A model generated the notes under the pieces. It was not told where the DNA came from and did not search any database. It saw only the letters and a program-made list of their open reading frames with translations. This document shows positions 48,315 through 61,790 of a DNA stretch of 64,000 bases, one piece after another. How positions within the stretch are numbered: position 1 is the stretch's first letter; each line of letters starts with the position of its first letter. The position numbers and the translations under genes were made by a program. The stretch lies in contig NC_083386.1 of the NCBI RefSeq assembly GCF_031755915.1, forward strand, positions 2,390,501 to 2,454,500, written 5' to 3'. This stretch comes from Ziziphus jujuba (Eukaryota; Streptophyta; Magnoliopsida; Rosales; Rhamnaceae).

Positions 48315-49861
48315 GTCTCATGTATGTGTGCATGCATATATATAAACTTAAGAAGTTAAAGTTGGGCATTATGATCACATAACTATAGTACACAGTATAC
48401 AAGCATTTCAAATGTTCCAATTACTCACCCAACTCAAATGCCAACTAAAGCTTCCTGGCACCCATACACCATTTCTGTTCGTGAACCTTTAATTGAGTGT
48501 ACAGATATATATATATATATATATACACATATAGAGTACAACAACTCCTCCATATGGTCATCTTACTATATATACCCCAACTTAAGCTTTTACTAATTTG
48601 GCACCACTAACAACAAGTATCCCCATAAATACAAAGGAACTTAACATTACCCTTCTAAAGAGCTACCAACTATCACTTCCATAAGACAAGCAACAACTAA
48701 ACACGATAAAACAGAGGACAAAGAAAATCTCTCTTGAGCATTATAAACCAGTAGCATATATATATAATATATATATACATATAGGAACCTTGCTCATTTA
48801 TAAACTCAAAATCCTCCAAAATTTAAACCACCTTAGCATTGTGAATTCTAAAACATGTCAAAACCTCATATTGGTATGCACACGCACACATATATACGTA
48901 TACGTATACATATATTTATAATTTATTCAAATTTCACCACAATTATGATATTACTCCAGAAATAACAAAATTCTAAATACCCACAAACAATTGAGATATT
49001 ATAGATCAAATAGAAGCTTGAGAGACATAATTTACCAATATTTAAATTAACTTAGCTTAACTCGTCGGCGGTGGTCGGAATTTCTGTCAAAAAATGCTGT
49101 CAAGTGTGTCCTCTTGGTGCACCACAAACGAGCTCGAACTGAGATACACAGGGATCACCATCATCTTTAGAAGGTTCAGATTAGTGAGAGAGGACCAGAA
49201 GTTGACCGGAAACGGCCAAAATCCGATGCATTGAAAGGAAGCCAGCCGCCGGCTTTTATGGTGTTTTCCGTCTCATCTCCCACCATGTCGGTGAACGGCG
49301 AGCACCATGGAATTTCTGGCGTGATGGGTCGTCAGCTGGCCATGGCATTGATGCTCAGTCCGGCCGGAATTGATGGCAACATAAGGAGGAGGATGACCGG
49401 CAGGGAGGAAGAGAAGGAGAGCTCGAGAGAGTTCCAGAAAGAAGAAGAAGAAAAGGAAGAAGAAGGAAGGAGAAGAGGGGCCTGTGGGTGTTTTTCCCAC
49501 GTGGGGGAGAAGAAAAGAAAAAGAAAATAAATAAATAAATAAATAAAATAATATTAAAATAATAATATAATATAAAATAATAAAATAATATAATATTTAA
49601 TTGGGTGAAATGTGGCATTTTCTTGTCGTGACACATGGCACCCTTTATAATGTTACACGTGGTATCACTGTTCACGCACACACATACCGATAAATACTAA
49701 CAGCTGTCTCGGAAAAACTTCACAGGTCCGTAACTTTCTAAACACATGTCCAAATCGGGTGTGTTGCTAATCTACAAACTCGTATCAATGAATACTTCAC
49801 AACCATACATAAGTCAAAGCTCGATTTTATAATAATAAAAAGTCAACTTCGGCATCCTCGG
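47773..49861 (-). mobile_element. Remnant of the outer solo LTR in unit B
   Basis: Matches 27055-29104. The 5' terminus (minus-strand TGTAACATCCC) and its target duplication were removed by the 303 bp deletion. A 27 bp tandem duplication ('ctgcacgctaatcacatcca...') at 47819-47872 is found only in this unit. Confidence 0.88.
48231..48315. repeat. Compound (TA)n(CA)n(TA)n microsatellite, unit B
   Basis: Counterpart of 27487-27561, longer in the TA parts. Confidence 0.85.
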
Positions 49862-50002
49862 CATTGCGAAATAATAGATTAATATTTTTCCAAATGTCGC
49901 CCATGACGTAGATTGGATGAGAATGGAGATAATGGACAAGAAAAATGCAAGTAAATCACAGACGATGGAAAAATGTGAATTGTGTTTTTCCCCTTCATGC
50001 AA
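49862..50002 (-). pseudogene. PGG-domain fragment, truncated, unit B
   Basis: Duplicate of the fragment at 29337-29548 but missing its downstream third, cut by the 303 bp deletion. It keeps the phrase FSIVCDLLAFFLSIISILIQ and then runs into LTR sequence. Confidence 0.65.
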
Positions 50003-50203
50003 TAGATATGTCTTTATTGCTGTTTGCTGGGCTTACAACATCATATCTGAAGTGGGTTGGTAGTTTATATTTTGTTAAAACATCTAATGTCAAATGCTTA
50101 TTAAGATATAATAAGCTCGACTTCAGAATTCAAATTGAACGCTGGACTTGAAGTTAGAAGTTGACTTTTAGAATTGCTATGAAAACAACAATTTATTCAA
50201 TCA

Positions 50204-51815
50204 AGGTTTTATATCATTTTTCTGATTCAATATATTTGAAGAAATCCATATTATGCTTCCAAATCCCCCCATGAATTCTATCTTTTTGGTCTAGTATTAT
50301 TTTATTTAATTTTTGGTGTACTAAAAATATTTTTACTAGAAAAAAAATTCCAATTTTAGTTTTATTGTATTTTCTTCTAATTTTTATTTTTGTAATTTTG
50401 TTCTAATTTTTTTATGGTTTAGGTGTAAAAAAATATTATTAATTTTTGGTCTAATAAAAAAAATTTTATTAGAGGAAATTTCCAATTTTATTTTTATTTT
50501 TTTTGGCTAATTTTAGGTACAAAACATTTAATTTCTTTGAAATTTAGTTGAAATAAAATAGGAATGGATAAAAATTTTCAAATAGATTACCACAGATATA
50601 AAATAAAAAAAATAAAAAAAATTATTTTTTTCAACATTTTAAAAATTTTTTAACTAAAAAATAAATTATGACATTAGTATACTGACATCATCTAACGGTA
50701 AAATTAATACAGTTAATTAATTAGACTGATTTATAACAAATTTGAATCTAGATAGTTAGTTTAAGCAATTCCAAATTTCAAAGTTTGATTCACATAATTC
50801 TGAAACTTTAAGTACTAATAAACAATTAAGCATTTTTCTTTTTTCTTTCTCACATTCTCACTAACGTTACTATTACAGATATTTCTTCAAACTTACACTC
50901 CATTCCTTGAAACCAAACTAGTTCTTTCCTTTCATTTTCTCTTTGTACGAACTTATTCTTTCTCTGCTTGCCTTTTGCCTTTTCAAAAAATAAAAAGAAT
51001 CAAAGGAAAAGAATAAGGGTTTTCATTCATTTTCGCTGAACTGAAAGCAGAGAGAATGAGTTTAGATTTCCAAGCAGTTTGAAGCGTTAGGATAAAAGTA
51101 AGGTTATTCTTTACTTAGGGGTTATTGTAGATAAAACATGGTCAAAAGGGAAGAGCATGGTTGCCAAATACAAAATGAAAAACTAAGAAATTTTTTTTTC
51201 ATTTTTTTTTGGGCCGAAAAATAATTATGACATCCACATTTTGACGTCATCTAACGGTAAAATTAATACAATTAATTATTTAGACTGATTTGCAACAAAT
51301 TTGAAACTGCAGAGTTGATTTAAGCAATTTCAAATTTCAGGGTTTTATTCGTGTAATTCTGAAAACTTATATACTAATCATCAATTAACCATTTTTCCTT
51401 TCTCTTCTCACACTCTCACTAACATTATTGTTACAGATCTTTCTTCGAACTTACACTTCATTCCCTAAAAACAAACCACTTCTTTCCGTTCATCTTCTCT
51501 TTGTACAAACTTATTCTTTCTTCGCTTGTCTTTTACCTTTTCAAAAAATAGAAAGAATCAAAGGAAAAGAATAAGGGTTTTCATTCATTTTCACTGAACT
51601 GAAAGCAAAGAGAATGAGTTCATATTTCCACGCAGCTTGAAGCTTTAGGATAAAAGTAGGGTTATTCTTTAATCTTGGGGGGTATTGTAGATAAAATATG
51701 GCAAAAAGGGAATTGCGTGGTTGCCAAGATAGTGCATTTGGCCCCACTATTCTCTTTCATTTAAGGAAGGAATTCACACCCTGCTCCTAATAGATGGCTG
51801 TGACACAATGAAAAA
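50204..51815 (+). repeat. Tandem repeat array, left of copy 3
   Basis: Duplicate of 29750-31360, with anchors near 50858 and 51413. Confidence 0.75.
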
Positions 51816-52137
51816 AATTTATAGTATACAATACTAAAATTGATACATGCCAAAACAAATACATATTACAACATATGCTAGTTTTTCACTCCAAATTAGT
51901 TGTAATATTTTTTTACGACCAGACCATAAAAAATAAAAATTAGAAAAAATATAATAAAAATAAATTTTTATGCTTTTTTTTTATTATTTTGTCTAATATA
52001 AAAGTAATAAATTTATTACTATTGATTTTATTTATTTTTATTTTTATTTGGTCATAATTTTTTACAAACTAAAGATATGAAAATTAGAAACTTTTTTTTT
52101 TAATAAGAAAAAAGGAAATTATAAACATGATTTACTA

Positions 52138-52851
52138 GCTTTTTTCCTGTCCACTTTTCCTATTCTCATCCACTTGCTCAGTTGGGCATCACTTTTGAGT
52201 TAAAAGACCTGGGAAAATGCCATTCTTTTCTTGGTCTTCAAGCCAAATTCTTTAAGGGAGGATTATTGCTACACTCAAAGTACACTCATGACTTTCTAAG
52301 TTGGGCCAATATGTTGTATGTTTCATCAATTTCAACTGCTATAGTCCTATTGTGTCAAAGTCAAAGGGAACAGTGGATTGTGACCCTTTGTTTTCTTCAA
52401 CAAAGTCATCAAACTTTATCAGACTGTTCAAATGTTGATTGGGGAGGGTGTCCCATCAATTATCTATGTATTTTCTTGCGTTAATTGTATGATCTCATGT
52501 TGTTTGGAAAAGCAACGTACAGTTGCAAGATCAAGCACAGAGGCTAAGTACATGCTATGGCAACAATAGCATCGGAGCTCACATGGATTACTTATTTGTT
52601 GCAAGATATCCGTATTACTTCATCTAAACCAGTCCAACTATTTTGTGATCATTTAGATGTCTAAATATGTACATAAATCCTGTTTTTCATGCAAAAACTG
52701 AACTTATTCATATTGATTATCGTTTTATTGATTATCTATTATGTTCCATCAAATCGACAAATAGCATATATTTTTACTAAATCTCTGATCAGGGATCCTC
52801 AATAGAGCTTCCGCTTGTTCACAATGTTCCCCTCTCTAGTTTGGAGGGGCC
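52138..52851 (+). pseudogene. Chimera of PGG fragment and Copia remnant, unit B
   Basis: Duplicate of 31683-32396: PGG helix piece joined to Copia reverse transcriptase (frame 52182-52484) and broken RNase H, followed by the LTR at 52852. Confidence 0.7.
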
Positions 52852-53123
52852 TGATAAAGCATCATCACCAACCAAAATCGAAACAGTTGTTGAAAGAGAC
52901 ATGTGTATGTAAAACAGTGCAAGGTGATAAGAACCAACACTTTCAAAAGTCTTGTTAGCTAAGTGTAATGTTTTGAATATTCCGTAAGTATCGGTTATGT
53001 ATCATGTATATATTACAGGATATAACTATTGTAAACAATCAAGACTCAAAAGCATCAATACAAGTGTGAAATATTCATTCCATTCAATATTACTTTTCGT
53101 TCACTCTCTTTTGCGTTTACTCA
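52852..53123 (+). repeat. Copia 3' LTR, unit B
   Basis: Duplicate of 32397-32668, TGATAAAGCATC...TTTACTCA. Confidence 0.75.
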
Positions 53124-53493
53124 AATATGAATTTCAACCTCTTTTGGTGCTTTTATTTATTAATAAATTTTAATTTTCTTTCTCTCGGTCTTTTTCTCAT
53201 TGTTTTTTCTTTTCCCTCTACTTCCCCCCCCCCCCCCCTCTCTCAAGATCTTAATAAGAGTTGCCATTATATTGTAACGATTTTTTTTTTTTTTGGGGCA
53301 AACCAGGTACAAAAGTGCAATTTAAAAAAAAAAAAATCATTGCTAATGAATTAAAATCAAATTGAAAGCAGTGCATCATTTCATAAAACTAATAGTGGAG
53401 TTCATTGGAAGTACTTAACAATATCCAGCACGGCTAATACATTACATAGGGAGTTCCATCATTGACATGCAATTTGAATTTAAATATAATGTT

Positions 53494-56400
53494 TCAACTC
53501 CAGAGTCCAAAACGACTTCTGACGATCTTGGGAGGCGCAAATCTTCTAGCTGTTGCGTATAAGTTGCCCAATAATAGAGAAGAAGAAAAAACAAAGACGT
53601 AGAAGCCAATAAACATGATGAGAGTCGTAATTATATCTACATCCTTGAGGTACTCGTGGTTCTCTGTTCTAGGGATGACTGTCTTTATGCCTTGGTCAAA
53701 GGCAAAAACCATGGCAAAAAGTGCGAATCCTGTAAGATATCCTGTCAAAGCAACTGGGAATAAAGTGGCTGTGAATATTTTTCCTAATAGCGTGAGAAAA
53801 AAGTGGAGCAACAAGGACGCAGTAGATAGAGAAAGAGCCAATTGATCATAAAACAGAAACCGTTTGAATTCTTTAGTTCTGTGGAGAACTGGTAGCCCTT
53901 GGTTGTTGTAACCACCGGGCATTGCAAAAGCGGCCGCAAAAGTGGCGGTGGCTATGATTGTTGCTACCAGTATATTGAGGTTGGTGAAATCGTTCATCAT
54001 ATTTTCAAATCCTCCTTCATTTTTAGACAGCTCCTTCTTGTCTGATGATACCATTACCATCTTTTCAGGCTGGTTCCGGCCGGCTTCTTTGTTTTCTTCA
54101 ACTTGTATTTCAACTTCTTTCTTTTCCTTACTCTCTGCTTCATTAATTTGCTGTTTACAGCCGGCTTCGTCTTCTTCAATTTGTATTTCATCTTTTTTAT
54201 TTTCCTTACTCTCTGCTTTATTTGTTTTTCTTGTATCCACTGGTGGTAAAACAATTTCTATCTCCAAACCCACCATGATCTTCAACTGGACCACATCCAT
54301 TACACTTTTCAATTAGAGCAATTAGCTTGAAAATATTTATTAATGCCAACACACATGTCTTTGGATGCATAAAATTAACCAATACTATAATTGGTTTGAG
54401 AAAGGAAGATCAGCACAGAGACAAAAATTACTACAACGCTAAACATATGTGTGTGTATATATATATATAGATCTATATATTGACATTATAAATAACGAGT
54501 AAACCATATCATTTCTTCTATAAAAAAGGTAAAAAAAAAAAAAAAACTTTAAAATTACATGAATATTAGAATTTCTTTTCAAAATTAAAGAATTATAAAA
54601 CAAAAAATCGAATTGTTATATATAAATATAGTCGGAACAAAAATATGTATATATATATATATATATGTACAGTCCGTTTATGGTGCGGACCACAGTATTG
54701 GTGACGGTTTTTCATAGTATTGGTGACGATTTTCTAAAAAACCGTCGTTAGTACTATGAAAAACCATCACTAATACTGCGGTCCTCATGCGGACCGTCCT
54801 CACCATAGAATTTTCGTATATATGTATATATGAAATTTATTATTTGACCACATCTACGTTTATTCTTTTAAATTTCTTAATCTCATACCTAGTAAATATA
54901 TATATTTTTTTTCAAAAGTTAATGCTTGGCTAATGATGTATCATGTATACCATCAGATATTCTCTATTGTACATCTGAGTCATATTATATCTCATATATG
55001 CATATTAATTAGATGATGTAGGCCATGCATTCATATATAGTTCTATTTTGCATGTGTGCCAGAAAACTTACAATTTCAGTATCCTGTAGTTCCTTGCTTG
55101 ATAGGATTATGTCAACAAATGTCATTTTGTCCTTGTTTGTAGCTCCTTTGTCAATTCTTGAGTCATTTGTAAGAATTCTTAAAATATGGAAATCTCCTAC
55201 AGTAGCGGCTACATGCAAAGCTGTATTTCCTTTGTTATCTTGGAGATCTATAAGATCCTGAAATGCCATGGCCTGATCTAGGAGAAATTTCACCGCCATT
55301 ACCTTTCTACTTTCCACCGCAATATGAAGAGCTGTCCGACCATTGTTATCCAACAACTCACAAACTTCTGGACAGCTTTTCATCAGCACTCTAATGACAG
55401 CATCATGTCCTTTCTTTGCTGCAATGTGAAGGGCAGACATACCTTCTTTGTTCTTTGAGAAAGGAAGGCTTTTACTCTCTTTCTGCAAAAATTGTTCAAC
55501 AAGTACCGCGTTGCCAATATGTGCGGCATAGTGAAGAGAAGTCCATCCAAAATCATCAGCTTGTTCTAGTTCTGAAGCTTGTTGTTTTTCCAGAGCCTGA
55601 AACCCATCATCTACATAGGAATCGAAAAATTGTAGATTAGGGCAAATTAGTTAAGGAAAGTAAATATTTATATAGCATATATATTCAAATGCACTTCACT
55701 ACCCATCTAATTTGTATTGTTTCAATTGAAGGGAGGCTAAATGTTCAATTGAAACCTTCCAATTTTATTTTTGTTTGCAATAGCTAGAGAACTAAAAAAT
55801 TGTTTAATGATCAAGGGATACATGTGCACCCCACGTGTTGACTATTTTGTATAAAAGATAAATAGGTGGTAAAAATGGCAGGCAAATATTATATTTTCAC
55901 AACCTAAAAGATACAAAGATGACAGGCACCGAAAAAAAAAAGGCTTGGGGCTCTGCACTTAATTACGAAAAAAGGTTTTGGCTGCCTTTGAAATAGTTAA
56001 AGTAAGTATTCATTTATTAGAACGGCAGCCAAACTGGGATTTTTTTACCATTCTTTTTCTTACAAGTTCCTATATATACTGCAAAAAAATTGAAAAGAGT
56101 TAATTTCGTCGACCCCAAAAGCTTATTTTAAATACAATTTAATATCCTCAAATCTAAAAATATCATAAGTCTCTTCTGTATATTCAAAAGTTATTATATT
56201 CCTTCTTTATTGTTTCATTCACACTACTCTAATTAATATCATTCACACCTCCTACTGTATTTAAAACAAAGCTTTAATTTGATTCATACATCTGATTTAA
56301 AAAATATCGTAAATCTCTCTCCAATTTTAAAAGGTCATTAAGTTTCTTTACTTATTGTTTCATTCACACCTGTTCGATATCATTTACATCCCCTATAAAT

Positions 56401-58317
56401 GTGCTAGTTCTAATTTTTAAAATCATAAAGATTAGATTGTAATTTGTGCAAACCTTAAGGAGAAAGATGAAATATAGCCAATTAAAAATCAGGGGTTCAA
56501 TTGAAGGATTTTAAAACATTAGGCTTTTGGTGTAAATAATAAAATTTTAAGGAAGTAAAGTGCATTTGATCTTTATATATAGACCAATGTTTTGACAAAT
56601 CTCTCCATTATTAAAATGCCCTAATTACTGAACTCTAACATAATGGCACGATGAATTTTTATATGTTGTGAACATACTTCCCACCTAATTATGTTGAGAA
56701 GATATTGATATGATAAGTGTTGAGAGTTGTCAACTTAATTTTTATTTTTTAATCATTATTTCAAATGATACGATTAATATCAATATGTTAGTGACTTTAT
56801 ATTGGAACATATTCTAATAGAACATGTTAATTAAAAATAATATTAATATTATAGTTTATTATGACACGATGCAAGTTTTTATTTATTTATTATTATTATT
56901 ATTATTTTGGTAAAGACATTACACAAGTTTAGTGAAGCAACTTTTTCTAAATTTTGAACTCAAAAAATAAATAAATAAACCCCTTTCTTAATTGTTCCAA
57001 TTTATGATTTTTTTTTTTCATATTTGTCTTAGCCGGTGTTCTGCCCAAGTGTTTAGGAGGATAGATTTTTGATCTTGTAATGACTATTCATGATCATGAG
57101 TAATATGGGAAAATAAAAGAACCAAATTATTACAAATTAAGTTCAAATATTTCCCCCTTTTTTTTTTTCAAAAATTTTAAGCGGTTAGGGAGTAGATTTA
57201 ATATTATATACATCAACCTATGTTAACAACAAAAAGGAGAAAAATTGAAAATTTTAATGAGGAGGATTCCACTTAGAACTGGCTGAACATAAGACATGGA
57301 GATGTGTTCATAATAGTTTTTACCACATGCTAAGCTTACAATTACAATGAGTAAATTCATATATGCACCAACTCAAAATTTTAAAAGCTTTTTGACTTTA
57401 TTAACCTTACATATGAACCTGATAAATATTTGATGTGAGGCCAAATAAGGAAAGTCGTTAATATATTTATTTTACTCAAATAATAAAGTTAATTAAGGCA
57501 AACCTGCCAATATGTGTACATATCAGCCAGTCTCTTATCATGATGTTTTTATGGATTTTTCATCAGAACTTTATGTATTTGAACCTTATTTATTAGTTTT
57601 TGAATCTTCATTGGCTGAGATTTAAAAATGGATTTGAATTTTATATAAATTAAGTAAAACATTGAAACTCTAGAAGAAAAAGTAAACTTTGTTAAGATTC
57701 ATATAAATTCTAAATATATTTTTAAATTTCAACTTTTAAAAAGATTAAATGGTTTATAAATGAGATGCTGATAAAAAATTAATCAAAATATTCTAATAAA
57801 AGATTAACTAATATATGTATATATATATATACAAAAGATTAACTAATATATGTATATATATATACAAGTTTTACCATGCAAATATCTGCATAGAATATTA
57901 CTATATATATATATATATTTTCCTACTAACCTGATATTGTCGATTTATATAAAATAAAGGTTTTTGCAGGAAAGCCAAGTGGACATATTAATCTCCTATC
58001 CTTAATATCAATATATATATATAGATATACAAAAATGGAGGGATCCAATTAAATGTTTTAGCAATGGAAGAGAACATTAAATGTAACGAGAATTTATGTC
58101 TTGAAGGAAAAGAATGCTTTTACCTCTCTTTTCGATGTCACGTGAGGAGAAAAATCTACGTATGATTTTGCTTGACAGTAAATAATCGATAATCCCATCA
58201 CTTCGCAGCATAATCCAAACACTCGGCGATACTGAAAACCTCTCTTCCAAAGTTAAAGACACATGGCCTACAAGGGATTGGAAAAGGACAGAATCTTTAG
58301 CCTAAATGATATCCAAA

Positions 58318-58362
<45 letters not shown>

Positions 58363-60218
58363 GATTATTATTATTATTGTTGCTATTAATTTCACTCTAA
58401 GAGATTACCATATATTCCAAAATAAGAAGGAATGAAAATTTTATTCGGATGGTAAGTTCATTCTTGGTTTTATCACTGGATGCAACTTATAAATACATAG
58501 TTCAATAGTTCAGTGGTTTTACTTTTACCAATAAACTCAGAAATTGATGGCATTCACATATGATCCTTTTCAGCAAAATTTGCTTTTTAAATGAAATTGT
58601 AAATTTTGACTTTTCACCTTAGAATTTAAAAATGTGAACGGAAATAAATTTCGAAACAATTTGGTAAAAATGAGAATGGTAAAATTTATAAAGAACTTAA
58701 TTTTTGGTAAATATTATTTTACAAATAAATTTGTAAAAGAAAACAGTTTTATTTAGACTTTTTCGACTTTGTCCGAACTATAATTAAACATTATACTTTT
58801 GAAAAATTATCTTCATATTCATTTATCAGTTTTTACCAATTAATTTTAACAATTAAAGATCATAATTGTATTTTCATAATACTATTATTTAATTATAAAA
58901 TATAAAGTTTTAGCATTCTTTTGGTCTTTAACTATTAAATTAATTGGTAAAAAGTAATAATTAGTCTACTTTGATAGATTTAGATTTAGAATACTAGAAG
59001 AAGGTTAATGTTTTAATAATAATTTTCTTAAAATATAGGATCTAAATATAATTATGGCAAATCTAAGGAATTTAAATGAAAATTTTCCTTTATAAAAAGC
59101 TTATTACAAATAAATGATGTCAATTCATATGTATGATTAAATATCCATGGTGGATACTACAAAGAAGAATAATATAAACTATTAATAATTTATTATAGGA
59201 TGGCGAATAATATCTATTAGGCTAATTCTTGTAATTAGCAGAAAAAATTGTTAATAAAATTTGCAAAAAACTTGTGTGATTTATCATTTAACAAGAAAAC
59301 AACACTTTGAAATTTCATTTAAAAAAAAAAAAATTAGGAGCTAAAGATGCAAAATGTAACCATTAAAATTTCTAATAAGTGCTACTGACTCAAATGGATG
59401 TGAACTATGAAGCATAAAAAGGTTATGCATATGCATAAATATATATATATATATATATATAGAAGAAAAGTAAATAAACTACTTTCCATTTTGTACATAA
59501 TTATATGTACCGCAAATGCAGAAAACTATCAAAATTTTTCAACAATAAAACTAAAATATATTTTCTAATTAAAAAAAGTAAATATGGGAAAGTATGAAGG
59601 AATGAAAGAGAAGAAATTAATGTCGTAGGGGATCAATTAGTTAGGGATGATATACTAACGTCTTTTGGAGCGAATGGTGTATACGTGCGAGACGTTCATG
59701 CCATTCCTTCCTTGGCGAGAGCACTTTGGAGCATTGTTTTGGATATGCAGGGCCACTTGGTCAAAGCGTCTATCCACCGCCATGAAAAGAGGAGAGTCTC
59801 CTTCGCCATTTACTATGGATGCCAAATCAGGGTCTTCTTTAATTAGTAACTTGACAACCTCCAAGTGATTATAGCGAATAGCTTCATGGAGCGCTATATC
59901 TTTCTTATTATTCTTCAATGTCAATAGACTCTTGCTTTGCTCAACATCTGTCTTTTTTGCCATTTCCACTAGAATTCTTACAGTGTCCAGATGCCCTAGT
60001 TTTGCTGCAATGTGAAGTGGAGTGTTTCCTTCATTGTTTTGCTCATAAAGAAAACGCAGAAGATAATCATCTTCTTCAAGTCGCCTTAGCTTCCCAGATT
60101 TAGCGGCTATATGAAGAATAGTGTTGTTTTGGCCGCGGGATCTGATGTTGTCCACATCACCAAACAGATTGTGGTCGCTTAATCCATCAATTGCAGCATA
60201 ATACAATTCACCATCCAT
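53494..60218 (-). CDS. Ankyrin-repeat/PGG-domain membrane protein, copy 3 (ACD6/ITN1-like)
   Basis: Four exons on the minus strand: 60218-59660, 58267-58124, 55610-55072, 54285-53494, again 677 residues with GT/AG borders. The only protein difference from copy 2 that I found is in exon 1, where VDRRFDLVALH of copy 2 reads VDRRFDQVALH; copy 1 also has Gln there, so the Leu in copy 2 is the new state. Exons 3 and 4 agree in protein sequence (one silent change in exon 3 near 55471). Domains are as in copy 2: ankyrin repeats in exons 1 and 3, doubled Lys/Glu linker, PGG and four membrane helices in exon 4. The promoter region and the foldback element upstream are also duplicated, so both copies probably share regulation. 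The gene appears intact. Confidence 0.85.
54667..54819. mobile_element. Small foldback MITE in intron 3 of copy 3
   Basis: Duplicate of 34216-34368, same inverted arms starting 'atggtgcggaccacagtatt'. Confidence 0.7.
58319..58379. repeat. (ATT)n microsatellite, unit B
   Basis: Counterpart of 37903-37965 in intron 1 of copy 3. Confidence 0.85.
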
Positions 60219-60306
60219 CGTAAGCTATCTTGCTAGATATTTTTTATCCAATCTCCACTCTCTTTCTCTATATCTTATCTTTATCTTATCTCGCATCTAA
60301 CTATGC

Positions 60307-60315
60307 ATATATAAA
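60307..60315 (-). promoter_or_regulatory. Probable TATA box of copy 3
   Basis: Minus strand TTTATATAT about 90 bp before the start codon at 60218, identical in setting to copy 2. Confidence 0.5.
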
Positions 60316-60365
60316 GGAGAATTGGAACTTTGAGTGTTGAGTGGTGAATGTCCGTTTACCCCTTT

Positions 60366-61790
60366 TCTTTGGATTAATTATTGACTAGTACCTAAAGTTT
60401 TAGAATTATGCAAATGGAATTTTAAAATTTGAAATTCTTTGAGTTGAACTCTGAAGTTTCAAATTTATTGCAAATTAGTTCAATTGAATAACAGTCTTAA
60501 TTTTGTCAGTCATCAGCTTGATGTTATGCTAATGTTAAACTTTCGTTTTCAACCAAAAAAAAAAAAAAAAATGAAAAAAATAAATTTTCTTATTTTTTCA
60601 TTTTATGTTTATGTTTTTTTACTAAAAAAAATGTATCCAATCCTATTTTATTTAAACTAAAACTCCAAATAAATTAAATATTTTTGAAACTAAAATTAGA
60701 TCAAAAATAAAAGTTTTAAATAAAATTAAAATTTTGGTCTAATAAAAATATTTTTATTAGACCACAATTAAATAAAATAATTTTAGTACACCAAAATTAA
60801 TAATATTGTTTTATGCGCAAACCATAAAAAAAATTATTCTAAAATAAAAAATAAAAAAATAGACAAAAAATTTAAAAAAAATTAATTTTTATGATTTTTT
60901 ATTTTAGTTTAAGGATAAAAGGACGTTAGATCTACTTACACTCACTTGCAGTTCTATAAGGAACAAACAATAGCAGAAAAATTAAAAGTAAAATGAGCCA
61001 TTTTTGCTTAAAAAGATAAGAATCTAAAAATAATAAAAATAAATTATTAAACTAAATAAAAATAAAATAAATAAATATAATCAATAGTAATAAATTGATT
61101 TTTATTTTTTATATTATACAAAAATAAAAAAAAAACATCAAAAATTATTTTTATTTTTATTTTTTGTCTCATTTTTATTTTTTATAGTTTGGTCGTAAAA
61201 AATTATTATAACGTTTTGGTCTAAAATTATTTAATTTAATTTTTAGTCTAGTGAAAATATTTTTAATAGAGCAAACTTACAATTTTAGGATTATTTGTAT
61301 TTTTGGTCTAATTTTTTATGGTTTAGGAGTAAAAAAATATTATTAATTTTTGGTCTAATAATATTATTTTCTTTTAATTTATAGTCTAATAAAAAAAATT
61401 ATTAGACCAAAAAGTCCAATTTTAATTTTTTTTTTTGTGTAATTTTAGGTCATGAGCATTTAATTTCATTGGAATTTTAATTTAAAGAAAATAGAAATGG
61501 ATAGAATTTTTCAAATAAATAACCACAGATATAAAATGAAAATATAAGAAATTTTATTTTTTTCAAAAATTTTTTAATTTTTTTTTACAGAAAAATAAAT
61601 TATGATGTCAGCTACTGACATCATCTAATGGTAAAACTAATACCGTTAATTAATTAAACTAATTTGTGATAAATTTGAAACTATACGTTCAATTTAAGCA
61701 ATTCAAAATTTCAAGGTTCTATTTGCATAATTCTGAAACTTCAAGTACTAAGTAGCAACTAACCATTTTTCTTTTCTCCTTCTCATGTTC
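60366..61790. mobile_element. Long imperfect foldback element upstream of copy 3
   Basis: Duplicate of 39945-41350 with small length changes in A and T runs. The arms pair as in unit A. Confidence 0.55.
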
